From: Streptomyces sp. P3
GTDB lineage: Bacteria; Actinomycetota; Actinomycetes; Streptomycetales; Streptomycetaceae
Reading direction: 5' to 3'
NCBI RefSeq assembly: GCF_003032475.1
Contig: NZ_CP028369.1
Location: 1,116,001-1,180,000, forward strand
DNA length: 64,000 nucleotides
The stretch's first letter is position 1; each line of letters starts with the position of its first letter. The notes beneath the pieces were generated by a model. It was not told where the DNA came from. It saw only the letters and a program-made list of their open reading frames with translations, and did no database searches. Both the position numbers and the translations under genes were made by a program. Shown here one piece after another: positions 57,254 through 64,000 of this stretch.

Positions 57254-59886
57254 GCGCCCACCCCCGAGTACTCGGCGTCCCCTGGCCTCCGTGCCGCGGC
57301 GCCCCCACCGGCTCCGCCCGCCTCCTCCGCCTCGTCTGTCACGTCTGTCGCGTCTGTCGCGTCCGTCTCCCCGCTCGTCTCCTCCGTCCCACTCGTCCTC
57401 TCCGTCCCGCCCGGGTCCTGCCCGAGCAGCAGACGCACCACCGGCAGGACGGCGTCCGCACGCCCGGCGTCGAGGGCGGCCGCGAACCCGGGCCTCGCCG
57501 CCTCGGCGCCCGGCCCGCCCGCCCGCTCCCCGGGACCGCGCCGCACCAGCTCGCCGAGGGTTCTGCGCACCCCCGGCTCGTACGCCGAGAACGTCCGCCG
57601 CAGCAGCGGCAGTACGTCCGTGAACGCCTCCGCCGGCACCGTCGTCAGCCACCCGTCGACCAGGGCGAGCAGCCGCTCGTCGTGCACGAGGAGCAGCCCG
57701 CCCCCGGAGCCACCGCCGACGAAGCCCTCGATCCAGGCGGCCGCGTCACCCGGCGGCGTCCCCGGCGACAGGGCGAGCCCCATGAGCCGCGCCGCCGCCT
57801 CCGGGTCCAGCTCCCCCTCGTCCAGCAGCAGTCGTGCGGCACGCCCGCGGATGACGCCGGGCACACTGTCCCGCCCGGACAGCGCCCGCAGCACGGCACG
57901 CCAGCGGACGCGCCGACCGGCGTCGGTTCCGGCGTCGGGAGCTGGGGCGGGGGTGTCGCGGCCGACGGCGTCCTCGTCCTCGTCGTCCGCGCGGACGTCG
58001 TCGAGCATCGCCACCGCGCCGTGGACCGCGTCGACATGACGTCGCATCGCGTCCGCCGCGTCCGCGTCCAGCGAGACACAGGCGGGCGGCAGGCCCACGA
58101 AGATCCGCTCGGCGAGGCCCGCGGCGACCTCCGTGAGCGCGCCGGTGTCGGTGCCGCGCACATCCCCGTAGCGCAGGGCGCGGACCAGGGCGGGCAGTGC
58201 CTCCGCGAGATGCCCGACGTCCGTGTCGAGGGCCGCCCGGTCGGCGAGAACCCGCATGACGGTCGGCAACGCGTCCGACAGACCGGCCAGGAGGCAGCGC
58301 TCGGCGAGCGCCGTCACCTCGGCGAGGCCGCCCGCGGCGACGGCGTCCGCCGACGCCTTCGCGGTGGCGGCGGCCGTCACGGTCGTCCCCCACACACCGG
58401 CCTCGGCGACCCGCACCGACAGCTCCGGCTCCCACCGCAGCCGCCAGGTCTCCCGGAACGTCCCCGTGCTGCCGCGTGAGGCGGCCGGCTCACCCCACTC
58501 GACGTGCAGCAGACGCAGCCGGTGCAGCAGTCTGCTGCGCTCGGCGTCGTTCTCCTTGCGCAGGTCGAGCGCCAGCTCCCGCTCGGCCGCCTCCGGTCTC
58601 AGCCGCAGTCGACGCTGGATCCGGTCGAGGTCGCGCTGCAGCGGCACCGCGGGCGCATCCGGCGGCACCTCGCCGAGCACGTCCCCGATCACCAGCCGGT
58701 CGCGCACCAGCGCCAGCGGGACGTCCGAGCCCTCGCACAGCACGGCCCGCACGGCGTCGGTGGTCTCGCCCAGGCCCGGCAGCGGCCTGCCGCGCAACGC
58801 GGCGAGCGCCTCGGCCAGCCGCACCGCCTCGATGACATGCGCCGGGGACACGACGTGGTCCTCCTCGCGCAGCAGGACCGCCGCCTTCGTCAGCCAGCGT
58901 TCGACGGGCCGGTCCGGCGCGCAGAAGAGATGGGCGTACCAGCCCGGCGCGTCGATCCCCGCGCCGTACCCGCCGGCCCGCGCCAGTCTGCGGTGCGTCC
59001 ACGGCACCCAGGTCAGGTCGGCCCTGACCCTGGGCAGTCCCCTGAGCAGCGCCCGGTCGGCGGCGACGGCGGCCTTGCGGCGCAGCGCCGGCACATGCCA
59101 CGCCCCGCACACCACGGCCACCCTCTCCGGCCCGAACTCCCGCTGCGCCGCTCGTATGTGGCCGCGCATGCAGGCCTCGCGCACGAGGTCCCGGTCGGTT
59201 CCGCTCCCGCCCGGTGCGGTGTCGTCGGCCTCCCGCAGCGCCCCCATGGCCTCCTCGATCGCCGCGAAAGGCGCGAACGGGTCCCGCGTCCCCGCGGTCC
59301 GGTGCTCGACGACGTCCTCCCACCAGCGCTCCGCGTCGTCGTACCCCGCGACCTCGGCCAGCACGGCGAGAGGATCACCCCGCAGTTGCGCCCCGCTCCC
59401 CTGTCTCCCCTCTCCGCCCTCTCCCCGCTCGCCCCCCGTTCCCCCGGCCCGTTCCTCCTCGTCCCCTTCCCTCGCCTCTCCCCTTTCCCCTTCCTTCGTC
59501 CCCGCCGTGTTCTCCCAGGCCAGCGAGTGGGCGGCCGGGAGGTCGATGAAGCGGGCGGGAACCCCGTGGTCCAGCGCCCAGCGGAGCGCGACCCACTCCG
59601 GCGAGAACTCGGCCATCGGCCAGAACGACGACCGGCCGGGTTCGTCGACCGCGTGCGCGAGCAGGGCGACCGGTGGCCGCATGCCGTCGTCGGCGGCGAG
59701 CGGGATCAGCGCGTCGGCCTCGGACGGCCCCTCGATCAGGACGGTCAGGGGCCGGGCGGCCTCCAGAGCCGCCCGTACCGCCCGCGCCGACCCGGGCCCG
59801 TGGTGACGCACCCCAAGCAGCAACGGACGTCCCGTGTCCCGGCCGCCACTCGCGTCGGCGTCGGCCGTGCCGTGGTCACCCTTCAC
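57250..59886 (-). CDS. DUF5682 family protein of the MoxR cluster
   Basis: About 878 aa. The N-terminus has PLLLGVRHHGPGSARAVRAALEAARPLTVLIEGPSEADALIPLA, the DUF5682 signature (TraB/PrgY-like GVRHHG...EGP pattern), followed by AVVCGAWHVPALRRKA and a long helical region to the end. An inserted Glu/Gly-rich stretch (about 127-155) is low complexity. Function unknown; E. coli YehM appears related (from memory). Start: GTG 59886 overlaps the stop of a 10-codon mini-ORF that has a strong ribosome site; GTG 59898 (four codons earlier) is the alternative but has none. Confidence 0.88.
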   Translation of the reverse strand: MKGDHGTADADASGGRDTGRPLLLGVRHHGPGSARAVRAALEAARPLTVLIEGPSEADALIPLAADDGMRPPVALLAHAVDEPGRSSFWPMAEFSPEWVALRWALDHGVPARFIDLPAAHSLAWENTAGTKEGERGEAREGDEEERAGGTGGERGEGGEGRQGSGAQLRGDPLAVLAEVAGYDDAERWWEDVVEHRTAGTRDPFAPFAAIEEAMGALREADDTAPGGSGTDRDLVREACMRGHIRAAQREFGPERVAVVCGAWHVPALRRKAAVAADRALLRGLPRVRADLTWVPWTHRRLARAGGYGAGIDAPGWYAHLFCAPDRPVERWLTKAAVLLREEDHVVSPAHVIEAVRLAEALAALRGRPLPGLGETTDAVRAVLCEGSDVPLALVRDRLVIGDVLGEVPPDAPAVPLQRDLDRIQRRLRLRPEAAERELALDLRKENDAERSRLLHRLRLLHVEWGEPAASRGSTGTFRETWRLRWEPELSVRVAEAGVWGTTVTAAATAKASADAVAAGGLAEVTALAERCLLAGLSDALPTVMRVLADRAALDTDVGHLAEALPALVRALRYGDVRGTDTGALTEVAAGLAERIFVGLPPACVSLDADAADAMRRHVDAVHGAVAMLDDVRADDEDEDAVGRDTPAPAPDAGTDAGRRVRWRAVLRALSGRDSVPGVIRGRAARLLLDEGELDPEAAARLMGLALSPGTPPGDAAAWIEGFVGGGSGGGLLLVHDERLLALVDGWLTTVPAEAFTDVLPLLRRTFSAYEPGVRRTLGELVRRGPGERAGGPGAEAARPGFAAALDAGRADAVLPVVRLLLGQDPGGTERTSGTEETSGETDATDATDVTDEAEEAGGAGGGAAARRPGDAEYSGVGA

Positions 59887-59915
59887 CCGCGGGGCCACTT
59901 CGTGTCGTCGTTCAC
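59883..59915 (-). CDS. Possible 10-codon coupling ORF before the DUF5682 gene
   Basis: GTG at 59915 with GGGAGGG 6 nt upstream encodes MNDDTKWPRG and stops within the GTG of the DUF5682 gene (GTGA). It could deliver ribosomes to that start, which otherwise lacks a ribosome site. Tentative. Confidence 0.25.
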   Translation of the reverse strand: MNDDTKWPRG

Positions 59916-60043
59916 TGTCACCCTCCCCGTTGTGTGCACGAACGACCAGGTCATCTCGTTGACGTGGTTCCGGTCGCTCCGGTTGCCCCGCTCGCTCCCG
60001 TCGTTCCTCCCGCTCCCCGTGTCCCCGTTCACGCGGTTCCCGT

Positions 60044-61174
60044 TCACGCGCTCACCTCCCGGCAGGCGCGGTAGAAGTCGGTCCAGCCGGTCCGCTCGCG
60101 CACGACCGCCTCCAGGTACTCCTGCCAGACGACCCGGTCGGCGGCCGGATCGCGGACGACGGCGCCGAGGATGCCCGCGGCCACGTCTCCCGGCCGCAGC
60201 ACGCCGTCGCCGAAGTGCGCGGCCAGCGCCAGACCGCTCGTGACGACGGAGATGGCCTCCGCGGTGGACAGCGTGCCGCTCGGCGACTTCACCTTCGTCC
60301 GGCCGTCGGCGGTGATGCCGTCGCGCAGTTCACGGAAGACCGTCACCACCCGGCGGATCTCGTCGATGCCCTCCGGTGCGGCCGGCAGGTCCAGGGACCG
60401 GCCGATCTGGTCGACGCGCCGCGCGACGATGTCCACCTCGGCCTCGACGCTCTCCGGCAGCGGCAGCACCACCGTGTTGAAGCGCCGACGCAGCGCGCTG
60501 GACAGTTCGTTGACGCCGCGGTCGCGGTCGTTGGCCGTGGCGATGAGGTTGAAGCCCCGGACGGCCTGCACCTCCTGTCCCAACTCCGGTATCGGCAGCG
60601 TCTTCTCGGAGAGGACGGTGATCAGCGTGTCCTGCACGTCGGCCGGGATGCGCGTCAGCTCCTCCACCCGTACCGTCGCCCCCTCCGCCATGGCCCGCAT
60701 GACGGGGCTGGGCACCAGCGCGTCACGGCTCGGCCCGTGCGCGAGCAGCTGCGCGTAGTTCCAGCCGTAGCGCATCGCCTCCTCCGGGGTGCCCGCGGTG
60801 CCCTGCACCAGCAGCGTCGAGTCGCCGCTGACCGCGGCGGCGAGGTGCTCGGAGACCCAGGTCTTCGCGGTTCCCGGGACGCCGAGCAGCAACAGGGCGC
60901 GGTCGGTGGCGAGGGTGGTGACGGCGACCTCTACGAGGCGGCGCGGTCCCACGTACTTGGGCGAGATCACCGTGCCGTCGGGCAGGACGCCGCCGAGGAG
61001 ATAGGTGGCCACGGCCCACGGCGACAGCTTCCAGCGGGCCGGACGCGGCCGGTCGTCCTGCGCGGCCAGCGCGGCGAGCTCGCCCGCGAAGGCCTCCTCG
61101 GCATGCGGACGCAATGCGTCGGCCGGCCTGTTCGCACTCGGGTCGACGGACGTCGGATCTACGGACACAGACAT
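60044..61174 (-). CDS. MoxR-type AAA+ ATPase
   Basis: A 376-aa AAA+ protein: Walker A LLGVPGTAKTW, Walker B VRVEELTRIP (hhhhEE with E in place of the usual D-E), sensor 1 FNLIATANDRDRGVNELSSALRRRFN with arginine finger. The segment ALVPSPVMRAMAEGATVRVEELTRIPADVQDTLITVLSEKTLPIPELG is characteristic of the MoxR group; E. coli YehL is a likely relative (from memory). MoxR ATPases act as chaperones that remodel or load metals with a VWA partner. ATG 61174 follows GGAGGGGG. First gene of the minus-strand arm, with a TTGTCAGTG box upstream. Confidence 0.93.
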   Translation of the reverse strand: MSVSVDPTSVDPSANRPADALRPHAEEAFAGELAALAAQDDRPRPARWKLSPWAVATYLLGGVLPDGTVISPKYVGPRRLVEVAVTTLATDRALLLLGVPGTAKTWVSEHLAAAVSGDSTLLVQGTAGTPEEAMRYGWNYAQLLAHGPSRDALVPSPVMRAMAEGATVRVEELTRIPADVQDTLITVLSEKTLPIPELGQEVQAVRGFNLIATANDRDRGVNELSSALRRRFNTVVLPLPESVEAEVDIVARRVDQIGRSLDLPAAPEGIDEIRRVVTVFRELRDGITADGRTKVKSPSGTLSTAEAISVVTSGLALAAHFGDGVLRPGDVAAGILGAVVRDPAADRVVWQEYLEAVVRERTGWTDFYRACREVSA

Positions 61175-61217
61175 GGCTGAGGCCCCCTCCATCTCGGCCG
61201 GTTCGGATCTGGTGTCC

Positions 61218-61240
61218 ACCGTGCACCACGCCACTGACAA
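61218..61240 (-). promoter_or_regulatory. RecA-NDp-like box upstream of the MoxR gene (imperfect -10)
   Basis: On the minus strand TTGTCAGTG (61240-61232) is followed after 8 nt by CACGGT, which matches the TAnnnT -10 at two of three fixed positions. The box is the inverted copy of the plus-strand box: CCACTGACAAT (61231-61241) against ATTGTCAGTGG (61300-61310). Start would give a leader of about 35 nt before ATG 61174. Confidence 0.55.
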
Positions 61241-61300
61241 TGCGTTCCGACCTGCAAGAACGTCGTACCGGCCGAGTTCGTGCCGGACCGGTCGGACCGA

Positions 61301-61323
61301 TTGTCAGTGGGGGGAACTACCGT
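61301..61323 (+). promoter_or_regulatory. RecA-NDp (PafBC-type) DNA-damage promoter of the SWIM gene
   Basis: TTGTCAGTG (61301-61309), 8 nt, TACCGT (61318-61323). This fits the actinobacterial LexA-independent damage-response promoter consensus TTGTCRGTG-N8-TAnnnT, which PafBC activates in mycobacteria; a similar TTGTCAGTGGC-N6-TAGGGT motif was described upstream of recA-like genes in Streptomyces. The predicted start falls at the ATG (61331), so the mRNA would be leaderless. Confidence 0.8.
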
Positions 61324-61330
61324 CGGTGAC

Positions 61331-62692
61331 ATGACTGAGCAGGGGGTGCGCTGGACCGCGGACCGGGTGCTGGCACTGGCGCCTGACTCCGCGTCGCGCA
61401 AAGCGGGAAGCAAACTCGCCGCGCCCGGCCCGTGGTCGGGGACGGGCAGCTCGCGGGAGGGGATGGTGTGGGGCCTGTGCCGAGGCGGCGACGGCACGCC
61501 GTACCGGACGGCCGTCGATGTCGCGCACGCGGTCGGCGGCTCCGGTCCGGCCTACACCTGCAGTTGTCCGAGCCGTAAGTTCCCGTGCAAGCACGCGCTG
61601 GGGCTGCTGCTGCTCTGGTCTGGCGGAGAGGAAGCGGTGCCGGCGGGCCATGCGCCGGAGTGGGCCGAGCAGTGGGCCGCGGGGCGTCGGCGCACGCAGG
61701 AGAAACGGGGGGCGGAGACGGAAGGTTCCGCTTCAGGCCCTCTCGACGCGGAGGGGGCGCGGCGGCGGGCGGAGCGCCGTGCCGAACGGATCACCGGCGG
61801 GGTGACGGAGTTGGAGGAGCGGCTCGCCGATCTCCTGCGCTCCGGCCTGGCCGGCGCCGAGCAGGCCGGCTACGGGCTGTGGGAGGAGACGGCGGCCCGC
61901 ATGGTCGACGCGCAGGCGCCCGGACTCGCCGCGCGGGTGCGCGAGTTGGGTGCCATTGCCGCGTCCGGCCCGGGCTGGCCGGTGCGACTGCTGGAGGAGT
62001 GCGCGCTGCTGCACCTCCTCGACCGGGGCTGGTTGCACCGCGAGCGGCTGCCTGCGGACCTGGCCACGACGGTCCGCACCCGCGTGGGTCTGCCCTCGTC
62101 CGCGGACGGCCCGCCGATTCGCGACCACTGGCTGGTCCTCGCCCAGTACGACACGCCCGACCCGAGACTGACGACCCGCCGCATCTGGCTGTACGGGGCC
62201 ACCACGGGCCGCACGGCGCTCCTGCTCTCCTACGGCGCCGCCGGCCGGGCCCCCGACCTCACCCTGCCCGTGGGCCTGGCGCTGGACGCCGAACTGTCCG
62301 GGTATCCCGGCGCGGGGCAGCAACGGGCGTCTCTCGGCGAGCAGTTCACGCCACCGGCCCCGACCGCCGCCAGACCGCCGGGCGTGTCGACCCGCGAGGC
62401 GGCCGCCCGGTACGGCGAGGCGCTGCGCCGCGACCCCTGGCAGGAGTCGGTCCCGGTGACCCTGGCCGACGTCGTCCCGACGCCGGACGGCACTTCCTGG
62501 CAGCTCGCGGACGCGCGGGGCGACACGGCTCTGCCGCTCACCTCCACCGCGCTCGCCCGACCCGGCCTGTGGCGTCTGGCGGCCCTCTCCGGCGGCGCCC
62601 CCGTCCGGGTCTTCGGCGAGTGCGGCCACCGTGGTTTCACCCCACTGACAGCCTGGCCGACGGGCCCGGGAGAGGCGGTGCGCCTGTGCTGA
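61331..62692 (+). CDS. SWIM zinc-finger protein of the MoxR cluster
   Basis: A 453-aa protein with a SWIM motif CSCPSRKFPCKHALGLLLLW (about 78-97; CxCxnCxH) that binds zinc and often mediates DNA or protein contacts. The rest is helical N-terminal sequence and an Ala/Arg-rich C-terminal domain (LVLAQYDTPDPRLTTRRIWLYGATTGRTALLLSYG). E. coli YehQ is a likely relative (from memory). ATG 61331 has no ribosome site but lies 8 nt after a TACCGT -10 element, consistent with leaderless translation. It is divergent from the MoxR gene. Confidence 0.92.
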   Translation: MTEQGVRWTADRVLALAPDSASRKAGSKLAAPGPWSGTGSSREGMVWGLCRGGDGTPYRTAVDVAHAVGGSGPAYTCSCPSRKFPCKHALGLLLLWSGGEEAVPAGHAPEWAEQWAAGRRRTQEKRGAETEGSASGPLDAEGARRRAERRAERITGGVTELEERLADLLRSGLAGAEQAGYGLWEETAARMVDAQAPGLAARVRELGAIAASGPGWPVRLLEECALLHLLDRGWLHRERLPADLATTVRTRVGLPSSADGPPIRDHWLVLAQYDTPDPRLTTRRIWLYGATTGRTALLLSYGAAGRAPDLTLPVGLALDAELSGYPGAGQQRASLGEQFTPPAPTAARPPGVSTREAAARYGEALRRDPWQESVPVTLADVVPTPDGTSWQLADARGDTALPLTSTALARPGLWRLAALSGGAPVRVFGECGHRGFTPLTAWPTGPGEAVRLC

Positions 62693-62729
62693 CCGGGTCT
62701 CGTCGGAAGAGTCGACAGAAGGGAGTCTC

Positions 62730-64000
62730 ATGAACGCCTCCTCGCCCCTGCCCTCGGCCTCCGCCTGGGACGAGCTGATCACCGCGGCCCTCCTCGGCAC
62801 GGACCGCCGCACACCCCCGGCAGCGGCTCCTGGCCGGGACGCGCCGACGGCCCTGCTGGACGCGGCGGCCGCCGAGACCGTACGCCGGCGCGCCGGCCTG
62901 CGCCCCGGTCGCGCGGCGCCCCGACCGGAACCGGCCGCCGAGGACCCCCGCCCGCCGCTGCCCACCGCGGCGGCCCGCAGACTCGCCCTGCTCCTGGCCG
63001 ACCGACCCGGCGTCGGCGCGGGCGGCCGCAGAGGGGCCGCGCCGGACCTCATGGAACTGCTGCCCCAGTGGCTGACGGCGGTGAACGCGCGCGGCTTCGC
63101 CGCACCCGCCGATTCCCTCCCCGCACTGCTCGACGCGGCACGCGCGCGTACCGACCTGCGACCCGCGGCGCTGGAGTTCGCGGGCCCGCGCGCCCTGTGG
63201 CTGGCCCGGCTCAACCCGGACTGGCGGTTCGCCCTGCGTGCCACGCCGGGCGGCGGCACCGCCCTGCCGGGCCCGGCGGAGGCCGAACGCGCCGAGCGCC
63301 TCTGGCAGGAGGGCCTGTTCGCCGAGCGGGTGGCCGTGCTCGCGTCCATCCGCTCCCGTGACCCCGACGCGGCACGGGAACTGCTCGCGGCCACCTGGTC
63401 GACGGAGCGCGCCGAGGACCGGCTGATGTTCCTCGACTCGCTGCGCACCGGCCTCGCCCCGCGCGACGAGCCGTTCCTGGAACAGGCGCTGGCGGACCGC
63501 AGCCGCAACGTGCGGGCCACGGCCGCGGAGCTGCTGTCGGCGCTGCCGGGCTCGGCGCTCGCCGCGCGGATGGCGGTCCGGGCCGGCGCGTGCGTGGCCG
63601 TCGACCACACCCGGGACACACCGACCCTCCTGGTGGAGGCGCCGCACGAGTGCGACGCGGCCATGGAACGCGACGGCGTGTCACCGCACGCCCCGCCCGG
63701 CCGGGGTGAACGGTCTTGGTGGTTCGGCCAGTTGCTGGAGGCGGCACCGCTCGCCACCTGGCCGGCCCGGCTGGGCGGCCGCACACCGCAGCAGATCGTG
63801 GCGCTTCCGGTGGCCGACGACTGGCTGAGCGAACTCCACGCGGCATGGTGCCGGGCCGCCGTCCGCCAGCGGGACGCCGACTGGTCACGGGCGCTGCTCG
63901 GCGCGCCGTCCTCGCCCGGCGCGGGCGGGCCCGGCGCGGTGTCCCTCGCCGAGCGGGCGAAGCTGCTGGGCACGCTGTCGCCGTCCGAGCGGGCCGCCTG
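62730..64000 (+). CDS. DUF5691 family protein, 5' part
   Basis: Open for 423 codons from ATG 62730 (AAGGGAG 5 nt upstream) to the window end without a stop. The N-terminus WDELITAALLGTDRRTP and the helical repeat region (RDPDAARELLAATWSTERAEDRLMFLDSLRTGLAPRDEPFLEQALADRSRNVRATAAELLSALPGS), which looks HEAT-like, fit DUF5691. It follows the SWIM gene by 37 nt. Function unknown; its constant company with SWIM, MoxR, DUF5682 and VWA genes suggests one complex. Confidence 0.88.
   Translation, partial: MNASSPLPSASAWDELITAALLGTDRRTPPAAAPGRDAPTALLDAAAAETVRRRAGLRPGRAAPRPEPAAEDPRPPLPTAAARRLALLLADRPGVGAGGRRGAAPDLMELLPQWLTAVNARGFAAPADSLPALLDAARARTDLRPAALEFAGPRALWLARLNPDWRFALRATPGGGTALPGPAEAERAERLWQEGLFAERVAVLASIRSRDPDAARELLAATWSTERAEDRLMFLDSLRTGLAPRDEPFLEQALADRSRNVRATAAELLSALPGSALAARMAVRAGACVAVDHTRDTPTLLVEAPHECDAAMERDGVSPHAPPGRGERSWWFGQLLEAAPLATWPARLGGRTPQQIVALPVADDWLSELHAAWCRAAVRQRDADWSRALLGAPSSPGAGGPGAVSLAERAKLLGTLSPSERAA

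Overview
The window is about 64 kb of very GC-rich, gene-dense DNA with strong third-position GC bias, many GTG starts, 4-nt ATGA/GTGA stop-start overlaps and families typical of Streptomyces (XRE/DUF5753 plus DUF397 pairs, DUF6350, DUF3017, a kinase with an extracellular I36-like domain). The housekeeping order sdhB - trpS - glyA - betaine locus - mdh - folD - purN/purH - sucC/sucD matches, from memory, the core chromosome of Streptomyces. This assignment is inference from gene content; no search was run.

Layout. 1-3.4 kb: end of sdhB, an Uma2 nuclease-like protein, a SUKH protein, and a three-gene TetR operon whose promoter carries two identical-type palindromes. 3.4-8.1 kb: an MMPL exporter divergent from an OmpR-type two-component system. 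8.3-13.4 kb: envelope genes (metallophosphoesterase, small membrane protein, D-Ala-D-Ala carboxypeptidase, YihY protein, DprE2-like reductase). 13.4-18.5 kb: 2'-5' RNA ligase-like protein, trpS, glyA with a ZTP-type riboswitch leader, glutathionylspermidine-synthase-like protein and a lipoprotein. 18.6-19.5 kb: a DMT-type membrane protein.

19.6-29.1 kb is the accessory part. Six same-strand genes (ABM-domain membrane protein, fused aminodeoxychorismate synthase PabAB, two AMP-forming ligases, an FAD monooxygenase and an ADC lyase) form one tight operon that should make 4-aminobenzoate from chorismate, activate it and oxidise it. No PKS, NRPS or carrier protein is present, so the end product is unknown. 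The operon ends at a strong hairpin, followed by an AhpD-like gene and a frameshifted, N-terminally deleted MocR regulator.

29.2-36.4 kb: a five-gene glycine betaine operon (aldehyde dehydrogenase, choline-type GMC oxidoreductase, ABC ATPase, double permease, binding lipoprotein), which couples choline oxidation to betaine uptake. 36.6-45.1 kb: XRE/DUF397 pair, mdh, small membrane proteins, folD, an FHA-like protein coupled to a transmembrane Ser/Thr kinase, and a small secreted protein. 45.2-54.1 kb: purH/purN, proline-rich membrane proteins, a membrane-anchored sigma-factor-like protein, and sucD/sucC. 54.7-55.9 kb: a repeat-bearing secreted protein.

56-64 kb: a divergent cluster of MoxR AAA+ ATPase, DUF5682 and VWA protein (minus) against SWIM protein and DUF5691 protein (plus, running off the end). 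The shared promoter region carries a pair of inverted TTGTCAGTG boxes. The plus-strand copy fits the RecA-NDp (PafBC-dependent) DNA-damage promoter and places the SWIM gene on an apparently leaderless transcript. This suggests a damage-inducible MoxR/VWA system. It and the PABA operon are the two most interesting systems here.
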